Shown here: one piece after another, positions 34,791 through 45,841 of the stretch
Layout of the letters: every line of letters starts with the position of its first letter
Numbering within the stretch: position 1 is the first letter of the stretch
Assembly: GCA_018524725.1 (NCBI GenBank)
Contig: JAEUWP010000408.1
Location: forward strand, 1 to 64,000
Reading direction: 5' to 3'
DNA length: 64,000 nt
Source: Podaxis mareebaensis
Lineage: Eukaryota > Basidiomycota > Agaricomycetes > Agaricales > Agaricaceae
Notes under the pieces: generated by a model
Seen by the model: only the letters and a program-made list of their open reading frames with translations
Databases searched by the model: none
Told to the model about the DNA's origin: nothing
Made by a program: the position numbers and the translations under genes

Positions 34791-35521
34791 CCCTTGGGTT
34801 CGAGAGGGTAGTGGTTAGCGATGAGGGTTTTATAGTCCCTCTGCGTGTGAGTGACCCAACCCGTAACTTGAAGGTAACAGGGTACATCGTTGTCACTTAG
34901 GTATTTATGTCTAGTCAATACAATCTATTGCTCGAATCAGGGAATCTTTCTGTATTCCAAACGTCTACAATCGACTACTGCGTTGGTGGGTGACCTGATT
35001 GGGCTATAGAACGTTCAACAACATAAATATAAAAGAGTCCTGCAAACGCGGCGTCTCGGCGCACTTCCAAACGCCGTCCATGATCACTTAAACCCAAGCA
35101 ATCCCCAAGCAATCATGATTTTATCCACCTCGTCGAGGACTGTCGTGCACGCCGAACGAACTAGAACTCTGAAAAATGATTAGGACCACGTGGAAATGAT
35201 GTCTATCCAGGGATGTCTGTAGCCTGACGATTCTTACCACCTCACAGGGCCCTTCCGTCGTGCTTGTATATTCGTGTCTACTCAGTTCCTCTTGCAATAG
35301 TTATCGTGTCCTCATCACAGGAGCAAACATTCATCTTCGTAGTTATTTTTGTCTGTCATTACTTAGAAGCTGAAGGATTAAACAAGTGAGGATGATTGTT
35401 CGTGTCAAAATGGGGGAGCGTCTATGTGGACGCTTGTGCCTCGTGTTCAACTCGTGCCTAGGTCGTCACTATTCTGCCGCCCACCATCTCTTTCTCGCTC
35501 GCTCACCCCTCCTAAATCCAA
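34791..35521. other. Intergenic gap, GTB1 / NACHT gene
   Basis: 731 bp with no supported reading frame; GTB1 3' UTR and NACHT promoter. Confidence 0.5.
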
Positions 35522-37534
35522 ATGCCACTGTTTCAAGAAAGTAGCAACTTTGTGGCCCATGGCCCGTTTGTTGACGGACCTGCGAACATTAACATTCACA
35601 ATGAAATACGCGAATACAGTGAGTATCTCACCGTGGAATCTTAGGAGAGCAGATACGGACGCCTGAGTTGCTCAGAAAAAGGTGCCGGAATCAACGCTCT
35701 ACGAAAGGCTTCTCTCCCAGAAGCGATTCACGACTCCTCTGCCCGGGACCCGCCGCGATGTTTCCCAGGTACACGCGAGGAGCACATTCGCAACATTACT
35801 GGCTGGGGCTTCGGCGGCTGGGAGAAGCGCCGGGCTCGTGTGTTGTGGTTACAAGGACCCGCTGGCGTTGGGAAGTCTGCATCGGCACAAACATGCGCCG
35901 AACATATGGGGGATACACTTGACGCAGCCTTTTTCTTCTCCCGACCAAACAAGTGGGACAAACCTACGAAATTCTTGCCAACAATCATCTATCAATTGGC
36001 CGTGAAGTATCCGGTTTACGGCGACCTTGTTGACACCAAGATCCAGCACGATCTCCTTGTGTTGGAGAAATCGATGGAGGTGCAGTTCAGAGAGCTCCTC
36101 GTGTGTCCGCTTCGCGAGCTGAATAATCAAGGTCGCGGGATTGGCGAGGGTACCATGATCATCATCGACGGCCTTGATGAGTGTGATGGTGAGGATCCCC
36201 AGCGTACCATCATCGAGGTCGTCATTACTTCCGTTCGTCAGCAGACGACCCCTTTCCTTTGGGCGTTCTTCAGTCGCCCAGAGCCTCACATCGCGGCGGC
36301 GTTCTCATCGGAACAGGTGGGCGAGGTTTGCTGGCACCTGACCCTTCCCGTATCCCGTGGTGCCGACCACGATATTGAAGCGTATCTCCGCGACGGTTTC
36401 AGGATGATCCGCGCCAAGTACAATTTGCCCGCCACGGTTGCCTGGCCATCAGAAGAGGACATCCATCGGTTGGTTGAGCTGTCGGCTGGCTTATTTGTCT
36501 ATGCGGCCAGTGCTATCAGATACATCGCTCAAAGTCCGGGCAGGTTTGGACCTGAGGCGAAGCTACAGTCGATACTGGAGTTAGGGAAAACTGGCAAAAC
36601 CAAGTCTTTGGATGGGAAACCGCTGTCGAACCTGGACAGATTTTATATCCTCATAATGAAGCTAATTCCGAAAGATATCCTTCCTAGTACATTGCTACTG
36701 CTCTTCGCTCACTTTCACAGGTCTACCAGCAGCAACGATGCTTTCCTAATCGACTGTTCGATCCTGGGCTTCTCATTGACAACATTCTATGCAGCCATCA
36801 ACAATCTTCACTCAGTCCTCCAGGTCACGTTTTCGGATGGGTTTCCTATCGACCTGTCATTCTATCATGCGTCATTCTCAGACTTCCTACGTGATGTTGA
36901 AAGGTCCACTTCAGAGTTTTGCGTCGAGACAGCGGTTAACTATAATCGATTCTATTCAACACGTGTCAGTGTACTCTGCCATTTATCTGGCACTAATGCC
37001 GGTGAGGTTCCATGCGTACTTTGGAGTCCCGTGCGGGAATGACTAACTTGTATTTCTTAGCAAGTAGGCCACCCAACCTCCTGGCTTGGCCTAGTTCCCA
37101 AACAACGAACAGGGATGTCTACGCAGTGGCACTAAGAGACTTGTTCTCGTCATCGGAACTACCATTGGTGCATCCAGAAGTAGATGTATTGCAGCAGCTC
37201 TCACGCATCAATTGGCCTCTTGTTGTCAGATGGCTTATGGGTTATGACGTGCTAATGTCTCAGGTTGAGGCATTCTTCCAAAAGGTGTGCTTCAAAATCC
37301 TGGTGGGATTTAGGAACCAACAATTTTTGACAGATACCTGAGGAGTGGCGTCCCCAAATCATTCGTTTATGCCATTGTAGTCCTCTTGATGGTGCTCGCC
37401 AGGCAATCTCTGCGCTCAGCCGAGGAAAAATTGTGAGAAAGCCAAAGAAGAAGAATTATATACTTGGGAAGGGTAGCAATGAGGTCTTGGTGTTGGAAGG
37501 AAGTCTTAGCTTTTGCGAATTTTTAGTCATGTGA
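35522..37534 (+). CDS. NACHT-domain NTPase, NLR-like, without C-terminal repeats
   Basis: Four exons: 35522-35618, 35676-37001, 37061-37284, 37334-37534; 615 aa. The N-terminus (HGPFVDGPANINIHNEI, then GAGINALRKAS) is the short leader common to mushroom NACHT proteins. Walker A GPAGVGKS is at about 93-100, Walker B MIIIDGLDECDGEDP at about 193-207, followed by FSRPEPHI and the helical winged region (SAGLFVYAASAIRYI, FYHASFSDFL). Fungal NLR-like proteins are thought to act in self/non-self or organism recognition. Most carry WD, TPR or ankyrin repeats; here the gene ends after a basic tail (RKPKKKNYILGKGSNE). The stop lies at the border of a CpG-poor transposon block, so an ancestral repeat domain may have been lost; alternatively this is a naturally short type. 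Confidence 0.85.
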
Positions 37535-38056
37535 TTTTACCCATCCATCAACTAGTCAATCACCATCATAGTCTTCTGTCATGCCTGATATAAGCATTTA
37601 GTTCAGCATCTCACAAAAGCTATGCAATCTCAAAAGCCTGAAAGGGCAATAAGTGATTGTGAAAAGCAGGTGTTGAACAAAGGATCAGGCTTGCCAGGAT
37701 GTGAAACACATGCCCCTGAAGCTGCCACACTGCAAGCCACAGTGTGGGGGCTGTTGTAGTTGTTATACTCTGCATTTCTATACTGCTGCAAGCAAACTAA
37801 CTGCTAAGATGCTTGCTGGGCCAGAGCCTGGAATAGTGGGATATAGTTGATAGTCATAATATTCAGAGAATTTTGTGAAGTTTCTGGTAGAAGCATAGAT
37901 ATCATCATGGGTAACCATAACCAACACCCATCACAACACACATTCAGCAGGGTACACTGGTAATTAGTGTAGTCAATGGGTCTACTATATGGAGGTTCCT
38001 AACTCTGCAAAGCAAGAGGATGGTTCTATCATGTAAGAATAGTCCTTTCCCACTTA
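37535..38056. other. CpG-poor spacer, start of the second repeat block
   Basis: Base composition changes sharply just after the NACHT stop: AT-rich, almost no CpG, no coding frame. Probably transposon-derived but unassigned. Confidence 0.4.
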
Positions 38057-38410
38057 CAGTGAGCAACAAAACTGTTCCAATGTTTGGAACACTTAGAAAG
38101 AAATTACAATATCTCTGAACTGGTTAAGGTGACTACCTCCAAAATATTTCTGAAAATAGCCTAGTTTCTTAACTTTGATCCCATCAAGTTTTATTATGTA
38201 ATTACTTTAGCCTCATTTAATATCAATTATTGGGTCAATATTACTCATTGGAACAGTTTTGTTGCCAATGTTCTAGCACATACATACAAGGGTATAACTA
38301 GTACTTGGTGTATCCTCTATTAGCCCTTATCACTGCCTCTATCCTCCTAGGCATACTTTCTGACACTCAGAAGCTAGTATGTCATTCCACTAGTCCTGCA
38401 CCCTACTGTG
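38057..38410 (-). mobile_element. Tc1/mariner-like transposon end (3' end of transposase and terminal repeat)
   Basis: On the minus strand a broken frame ends ESMPRRIEAVIRANRGYTKY then TAG (38298-38300). That motif closes Tc1-type DDE transposases. The left edge is TA followed by CAGTGAGCAAC, a Tc1-like terminus. A perfect 20-bp inverted repeat (38063-38082 and 38246-38265) lies inside. Only this end of an element is visible. Confidence 0.5.
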
Positions 38411-40457
38411 TCAGTGGGCTTTTTCACATTGCAATCCTGTGGTCTCTCAGATTGCTTTTGTTCAGGATGATTACCTGACCTAGTTTCAGGTTGGGATGAT
38501 CTGAATTGGTGCCATTCAAGAGAGGCTGTATCTCTTGAATGTGGATCAGTCATGCACTGTGTGTTATCCATAATGGAGTCATAATACCCTTGCACTCCAA
38601 TACAAGGATTATAGCAGACCCATTTGAGTCCTTCCCTCACTTCATGCATGGAGGTGGGTAGCACAAAGCAATCATATAATGCAAGGATTGCCTCCTTGAA
38701 GGTCCAATTGAATTTAGTTCAATTGATGTTTATAACATGCCAAATGATCATTCACTTGGCCTCTCCAGCTAAGTGGTAAGGTAAGGTGTACAGGCACAGC
38801 CCACCCCTGGCATGATCCATCCCTCCTAGACCTTTTAATGCAAGGTCTAGGCAGAGTGCAGATACAAAGTTTTCAAGTCACTAAACCTTGGACTCCCACT
38901 GTAAGGCTCCAGGCCTTTCTCAGTGGGGGGTTTTCCATTTCTGGGTCTGTACCTATCTGGGAATTCAAAAGGTTGTGAGAGATGCTCTCAGATAGCTGCA
39001 CTCAACCACTCATGCATCAGTTGAGTATAGTTGCAAATGGTATTTGCAACACCTGGGGATCCAAAGGTTGGGGGTACATTTCTGATGAGGGAATATCCTC
39101 ACCTTGGCCTCTCAGGGGGGTGATAGAATTCCTCCCTTTCTTCAGATTCCTCCTCCTGATGATTTCCACAACTATTCAGTGGTCAAGGTACTGCTGGAGG
39201 GTATACTGGAGGAGTAGCTGGGGCTGCTCCTCTTAATGTGGCTGTGTGTGCCACAGACAGTTGTGATGATGATCATCATCACAGATGCAAGGCTCCTTGC
39301 CTTAGGTCATCATCATCTAGGACATCCCCATCTACAGGGGTTGTTCCTATGAATCAGATGCCTTGGTCTGGGATCTTCAACCTTCCATATAGTTGAAGAT
39401 CTTCATTCTGCATCCACTGGAGTGCTACTTGATCACTCCAGTATTCTGCACATCCTATACTGGGCTTGGATGGCCCAGGATTGAGTTTCTTTTCTCTCTT
39501 GATTCCACCTGAGTTGAGATCAATTTTAATAGAGTGTTTCTCTGAACTCTGTATAGGTTTTGGTTGGGTGATAGAGGTGTTTGGGATCACTCTATTGAGG
39601 GCAGTCAGTACTTGTGTCTGACTTTCTAGATGATGAGAGTATTCATCATCATTTTTGCCAACCTTTCAGGGGGCAAACAGCTCATCCAGGGCCTGTTGGG
39701 TCAAGTATGTTGTAACCCTTGACTCTGAAGGAGTTGGCTCAGCAGTGAATGATGTTCCTCTGATTGGTGCTTTTCCCTTGTCAAGGGTGTCACCCTGTGT
39801 TGTTGGGGATGTATCAGATGGTGACTCTGCCCATAATAGAGGGTTGTACAAGTGCTTGTCATCTGTATTGCCTATTTGTTTCCTTGATCAAGCAGTGGGC
39901 ATTGCTCAATAGATTTCATTCATGGGAGTTTCAGATCATTCCCCCTTCTGTTGCTTCACTGCCTTATACAGTAAAGCAAGTCATTTAACTGTTTTACATA
40001 GGAGATTCTTGTACATCTCTGATGTAGGATCTATTGGTATATCTGTTGAGGTCTTGAACAGCTCAATGATATATTCCTCTGCATGGAATCACAGTTCTGC
40101 CCTTCTTACAGGGCTTTCAACATGATTCATGTTGAAGATGAGAGAAATTCTTTCTTCAAGTGTGTATAATTCACTTGATATTGCAGTGTTGAATTCAGGT
40201 AAAGGTGCTCTGTCAAGCAACAACAGTTGCTCACTCTCCTCTTCTATCAGGGGCAGGATGTGGGGGTTATTTCTAGCTGTGGTATTGGGTCCCATAGCCA
40301 GAGTTTCTGCATTATGTCAACTATTGTTCATGGGTTCTAATTTAAATAGTCTAGAGAAGGGATAATTTTCCTTTCCTCCACTATTGTTGGTGTGGCTACT
40401 GCCACTAGGGGGTGAGTCCAATGTGTTATCATGTTAAAGCTTATTGGGTGTTGTCAT
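38411..40457 (-). pseudogene. Ty3/gypsy gag remnant
   Basis: Reading leftwards from ATG at 40455-40457 gives MTTPNKL... with a Pro/Ser-rich start, then stretches such as LTQQALDELFAP, and near 38600-38700 a capsid-like part (ALYDCFVLPTSMHEVREGL, GVQGYYDSIMDNTQ) that resembles Agaricomycete gypsy Gag. Frameshifts and stops interrupt it; in the first 250 codons nearly all stops are TGA. The pol part is missing. The Tc1-like fragment abuts its 3' end. Confidence 0.55.
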
Positions 40458-41780
40458 TTTGGTTGCCACATGTATGCAGTGTCTAGGTGCTATAGTGTTT
40501 GCTCATGCATTAGTCCACTCAGTGAACTAAAAAAAATGTAAAGTGTCAGGCTTTACAGTTAAGAGACCTCATGCTCATACCAGATAGTTCAAACCTGTAT
40601 ATTGGGAGACTACATGGCACAAGCAAAGGTTAGTCATCTCAGACAACCAAAGTGCCCTAAATACATGATTGGTACAAATAATTGATGGGGTGATGGGTAA
40701 ACAGTAGAGAGAAGGAAATACAATAAAATTGGAACTATGGGTTATTTGATTTTTGAATTAAGTGCAAGGGTACACCCTTACAGTGATAGAAGACAAGGAA
40801 GTGAATTCCAGTAAAAAAAGTGTACAAGTAGATTATATATGTAGTGTGTTGGGCATAGGGTAAAGAAAAGGATGCATAGGTCCAAGGGCATATAGCATAC
40901 ATACAATATTGTATGTAGATCATATGGTTGGCCAAGAATAAGGACATGACTCAACCATATGTTGAAGGAGTCATTAGAGGACATAAAACACATCTACTAC
41001 ATGTAATCTTACAGTATAACACAAGTATACTGGTAAGACAATGACTGAATGAGTAATAGAACTCTAGCTACAAGTCATAAAGTCATAAAGATGGAAATGA
41101 ATTTAGTGATTATAGCATGAAGCCATAGAGTGTTCCAAAAATTATACAGCTCATGCATAGCAGAGCATAAAGTTGAGGATAACATGCAATCTAGTTATGG
41201 ACTAGGGCACTGGGTTTTCCTCAACATTCAGTAAGGGCCCAGCCCTTACAACCATGGAGTGCCCATTATTTGGATGAGCCCCTTATTCAGATGTTATATC
41301 AGTCATGCTTCCCAGCCAAGGTTTTTTTGAACTAGCATGACTGAGAGTGGCTTCAACCTCAATTGTTACTCTCTGCAATGTCTTCATGTTTTGTTAAATA
41401 ATGTGTGCACAATAAGTAAAATACTTATTAGTCATTATACATGATTTCTTTTTGAATTTTATGTGAAGTGTAAAGGACAATACAAATGCTCATCTGAACA
41501 AGGGGCTCACCTGAATAACAGGCACCCTATAGTATGGTAGAGGACAAAACCATGAACACATGTACAGTCACTTGCTGTTAAGCATAAATCAAGTGTATTT
41601 GCACATGGAAATAAAATTTGTATAGTTCAAGGACAGGCTCTAAGTAAATGACCTTTCCTTGTGCCGATGAAAACATCACCATCTCTCCGAGGCACACCTC
41701 TTCGGGCAACAAGGAAATGGCCCATTAATGTTTTAAAATCTATGATGCATTTGTCACTTAATCATGAAAACTACAGGGCA
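40458..41780. other. CpG-poor repeat-derived sequence
   Basis: No intact frame. A stretch at about 40840-40930 has short repeats of gcata/catag type, like those at 7600-7660 in the first repeat block, suggesting a shared LTR or untranslated region. Boundaries cannot be set by eye. Confidence 0.35.
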
Positions 41781-41882
41781 ATGCTTGTGACCATCCTCAA
41801 GTGGATAGGCATACTGAACTGAAGAGTGAGTATTTGACCATTATCTATAGTGCCCTATCCAGCCCCTTTCGGGAGCCTTGAC
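41781..41882 (+). pseudogene. Gypsy integrase scrap
   Basis: A short frame reads DHPQVDRHTELKSEYL, matching the HPQTDGQTER...EYL motif of Ty3/gypsy integrases, then hits TGA. It ends about 50 bp from the MCD4 stop codon. Confidence 0.45.
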
Positions 41883-41931
41883 ATTGACCAGATGTGGCCA
41901 CGAGACACCATGTAAATAGTAATTTCTAACA

Positions 41932-44900
41932 TTACTCTACTTTCGGGCCCTTTACAGCACCGTTCACCATGGTAGGTTTCCCCCTCTCCACCTCCTTCCA
42001 TTTCCATGATGTACTTTCCAAAATGACAACAGCCCGCTCAAAGCGCGTCTCAACTGTGCTCTTCATCAACCACTCTCCCAAAGCACTCATCCCAGCCGAG
42101 AATAGGAATAACAACGAACTCATCACAAAGAACGTTATTGATTCCCCGATTTGCAACCAAGACCCAGTATCACGGACTCGGTTAAAGAATATCAATGTCA
42201 TCACTGAAACAGGAGACGAGGAGTCAGATGTGGAACGCGAGCTGAACCATAGTAGGAGGTGTGAACGCACCATTGCTTATGCATATTGACACGAGGAGAA
42301 GCGAGAACGGTGGGAGTTGAAGGACGTGATTGAGGTGTGCGAGGATCATAGATAACATAACGTATGGTGCAAGCAGTTTATACAACTTCAATAGGACGTG
42401 TCAGTTCTCATGTTAATTAACAATGAAGGTGAACGTACGAGCAGAGTTGCCATTGAAAAGGGGCTAAATACGGGTATAAGACGGTATACAGGTTCGAGAT
42501 AAAACGATCTGTGCTCATCGGTCAACCTCAAAATGTTAAGGGCAAGTTCGGACAGTGAACTCACGATATTGATGCCACACTGCCCGTAATGTCAAATCAG
42601 TCAAAATTCTCAGTAAAATACGAGGGCGACTCACTTCCCAACTCCGAAAAAACCAAGATGCACGAAAAACAAAAATGTAAGAGCAAGCCTTACGTGCGCC
42701 ATATCGAATACGTATCCAGCATCCCTCCCTCCGTTTGTTATCCTCTCTTTCCCCTTAACCGTTGCCATTTTCTCTCGCGGAGTCAGGTCCGTATATTCTG
42801 GGTGCTTGATGATTTTCTCCGAGATTACCCAGCCAAGCAACACCGCCGAATATGTGACGAAGAATAGACCCTCGACACTTATTGAGAGGATGGTGAAGCA
42901 TGGTCCAAAGCCAAGGAAGTACGTGAGGAGTTTAGATGAGGTGGTGTGGTGTGGAACGTTATCGATGTAGGGAAATAAGGATGGAATAACTAGCGGACGG
43001 GGTGTCAGATGAAACAGAATCGCAAATACAAACGAACGGCTCACCAAGCAAGATCCAATTGAGGACCCTCACTATGAGCGGAAGTCCAAGCTTCCACTGA
43101 AGGCTGAGCGACGAGTATGTCGTGGTAATTGTAATTGCGAGGACGGAAAGTCTCTGGGTGTTGCAGGTATTAGTAGTTGAGCACTGCACAAGGCGAGGAA
43201 CGTACCTGGAACGCAAACTTCTTTTCCATCCTTTTCTCTACCTCCCTCCCGAACTCTTTTTCAATTTCTTTCAGTACGAGTGGCAATGCATACTGGCCGA
43301 CAGCCAGGAAGGCGATCCCACCCATCGCACTACAGACGGGTAAGTCGTCGGCAAGCAACGAAGTAAACTCTAAGCATGACTCACATAAAGAAGACATTCT
43401 CCCTTCGATCCACAGGCACCCACGGGAACGACGCGCATAAACCACACAAAACATACCACAACGACAACGATTGCGGAGCTGAACGACGGAGGTGAGATCT
43501 CCCATTTTCTTCAAGAAGCCAGCCATTCGAAACAGCCAAAGTACCAAGAGACCAGACGATCCTATGCGTGTACCCCATCTACTATGTTCAGGATCTCGAA
43601 TCAAAGGGGATAGGAAACAGGAACAACGCACTGCTAGTCCGAGGAGTGCGCCCAAAACCAGCACAAGGTGCGGTACATGATCCTTCATGGTGTTCAATAC
43701 ACGCACGTTAAGTAGAGGGGCCGCGAAGTATAGGAAGCCCTGTCGTAGGAACTGGGACCAGAAATACGCTGGGAACGAGACATAGATGTAGTAACTCCAT
43801 GGTGACCTTTGCGCATAGAATACCACCCACATTGTGAGCGCAATAAGAATAGGAATGAGTGTTAGAAGAGATGTGACAAGGCTGTTTTGTGGGAATGTGG
43901 GGTTGTCGAGAGGACGGATAATATACAGTGATGCGTAGAGCATCCACCCTAGATAGGCGAATGTTACTACAGTACGGAGGAGGGTCCTGTCATACGTTTG
44001 GAGGTAGTGTAGGCCCCTAAGCGCTTCCTGGATGAGGGTGTGTGAGGTGCGCTGGGCGTCGTGCCATTGCGAGGCATTGATGAGAGTTTGTATGCGTTCG
44101 AGTTCTTGGACACGCTTAGGAATCGAACCAGACTCGAGAGGTGGGTAAGGCTTGTAAAAGAGCGTATGGGCTTTCTTGAATTCTATCGGATACGTGTTAA
44201 GACGGGCGGTCGAATGAGGACCATAACTTACCATGTTTGACTAGATACTGCTCCAAGATCACTCTCGCATTGACCTCCGCTGCCTCCGCCAATGTCCTCT
44301 TCCCCAGCTTGGGCTCTAAATACCCAGGCCGATCAGGATCAACATCCGGCAACACGCCAACAGAGTTCACGGGCCATGAAATACCAATAAGCGCTGACAT
44401 GAGCGCTGCAATGTCCGCTTGCTCAACATCTCGTCTGTAAAGGTGATTGAGGCCCCATGGCACGGAGTATGCATCGTGGGAGGACGACGTTGTGTCCGGA
44501 AGAGGTTTGCGGATTCCTTTACCCCAGGCGATGAGAGGCGTGCGCGTACAGTCAGGGTCTGTCGGAAAAGGCGGTTAGGTGAGGCTAGGGAAGGCGGATA
44601 GAAAACTCACGTCCATCGCCGTGGTTTCCTATGGCCGACATGCCATGATCAGCCGTAAATATGTAACTTGTCTCATCATCTTTGTAGAATTCTTGCATGA
44701 GCTCCTCCGCACGCTTGACGATTTCATCAACGGCTTGGATATTTTTCATGTACTCAAGCGAATGAGGTCGATACGAATGGCCCGTCGTATCCAAACCCAG
44801 AAGATGCAGGAAGAAGACGACTTTGTCCGACCGAAGTTTGGCATCGAGGATAGCATCTGTAGTCGCATTGCGGAATAATGCTTCTACTTGGTTGAGCACC

Positions 44901-45649
44901 CATCGGTCAAGGTCGACAGCATCTAGTGAACAGGTCAGTTATGACTTGGTAACGAGGAAGAAATACATACCCTTCGTGAAATCCTCCTCCTCTGCATCAT
45001 ATGACCATTCAAGTACCCTACCAGGAACAGCACCACGCGCGAACATAGGTAATATATCAGGTGAACCGAAAGAAAACGTCGTGCTAGATTGATTAAATAC
45101 GGAGTCGAAATCCACTGGGTTAGTCTTCCATCCCTATACATCCCTCAGCCTTTTCTCTTGTTGTTATCACACTGCAAAGACGAACATACCTTTGTCACAG
45201 CGGATACGTCTTCATACATTCCCCCAATAATAGCGACATGACCTGGCCGACTCTCTGTAGGTACCCTGGTATGGGAGATCCCAAACGCTCCACGCGTTTC
45301 CACAATGGATCTCAGATATGGCGCAACAACCCTGGGCGAGCCTTTGATGTTCGGGAACGGGTTTTCATTGAACAATAGGTCAGCTCGCAAGCCGTCACCT
45401 GGCCACACCCATTTCACGGTCAGAATTCGGTGTGAATTCGAGTAATTGTGACGTACCGACGATCAGGACCAGCCTTTTCGCCTCGGCTTGCTTCAACTGA
45501 AGTTGTTTCATTCCATGGACGACAGGGCTCGTGAAATAGCAGTCGAAAACTGAGCCGATGAAGACGAGGTGGAAGAGGAAGCCAACAAACAGCAGCCTTC
45601 CGACGCTGTAGTTTGTTCTGGCCGCGCCATTGTGCGCAGTTGGTGACAT
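41932..45649 (-). CDS. MCD4: GPI ethanolamine phosphate transferase 1
   Basis: Fourteen exons (45457-45649, 45190-45398, 44971-45133, 44611-44922, 44232-44558, 43632-44182, 43385-43578, 43206-43329, 43045-43153, 42635-42989, 42565-42579, 42439-42508, 42271-42385, 41932-42203); 1002 aa. After an N-terminal membrane anchor comes an alkaline-phosphatase-superfamily domain in the ER lumen: [11 protein letters not shown] (metal site), [11 protein letters not shown] (nucleophile Thr), [14 protein letters not shown] and [16 protein letters not shown]. The rest is multi-pass membrane ([52 protein letters not shown]). It adds phosphoethanolamine to the first mannose of GPI precursors. Exon 11 is a 15-bp microexon. 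One frame stays open across three introns (43206-44182), which hides the true splicing. It shares a 192-bp promoter with HOS2. Confidence 0.93.
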
Positions 45650-45841
45650 AGGTTAGTCCACGGGTTCCTGTGAGGAGTTTAAGTATACGTTATTGACAAC
45701 TTGGGAAGGTGCATACCTAGCTCTAGGCGAACATTCGTGTGGTAATGACAGAACGGAGAATGTTAAGGAGTTAGAGTCACGTGGATGAGATTAGGAGCTG
45801 TCGATCATTTGAAATGGGTCCCACTCTCCCCGCTGCACACA
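45650..45841. promoter_or_regulatory. Bidirectional promoter MCD4 / HOS2
   Basis: 192 bp between divergent start codons. No consensus box was recognised. Confidence 0.5.
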
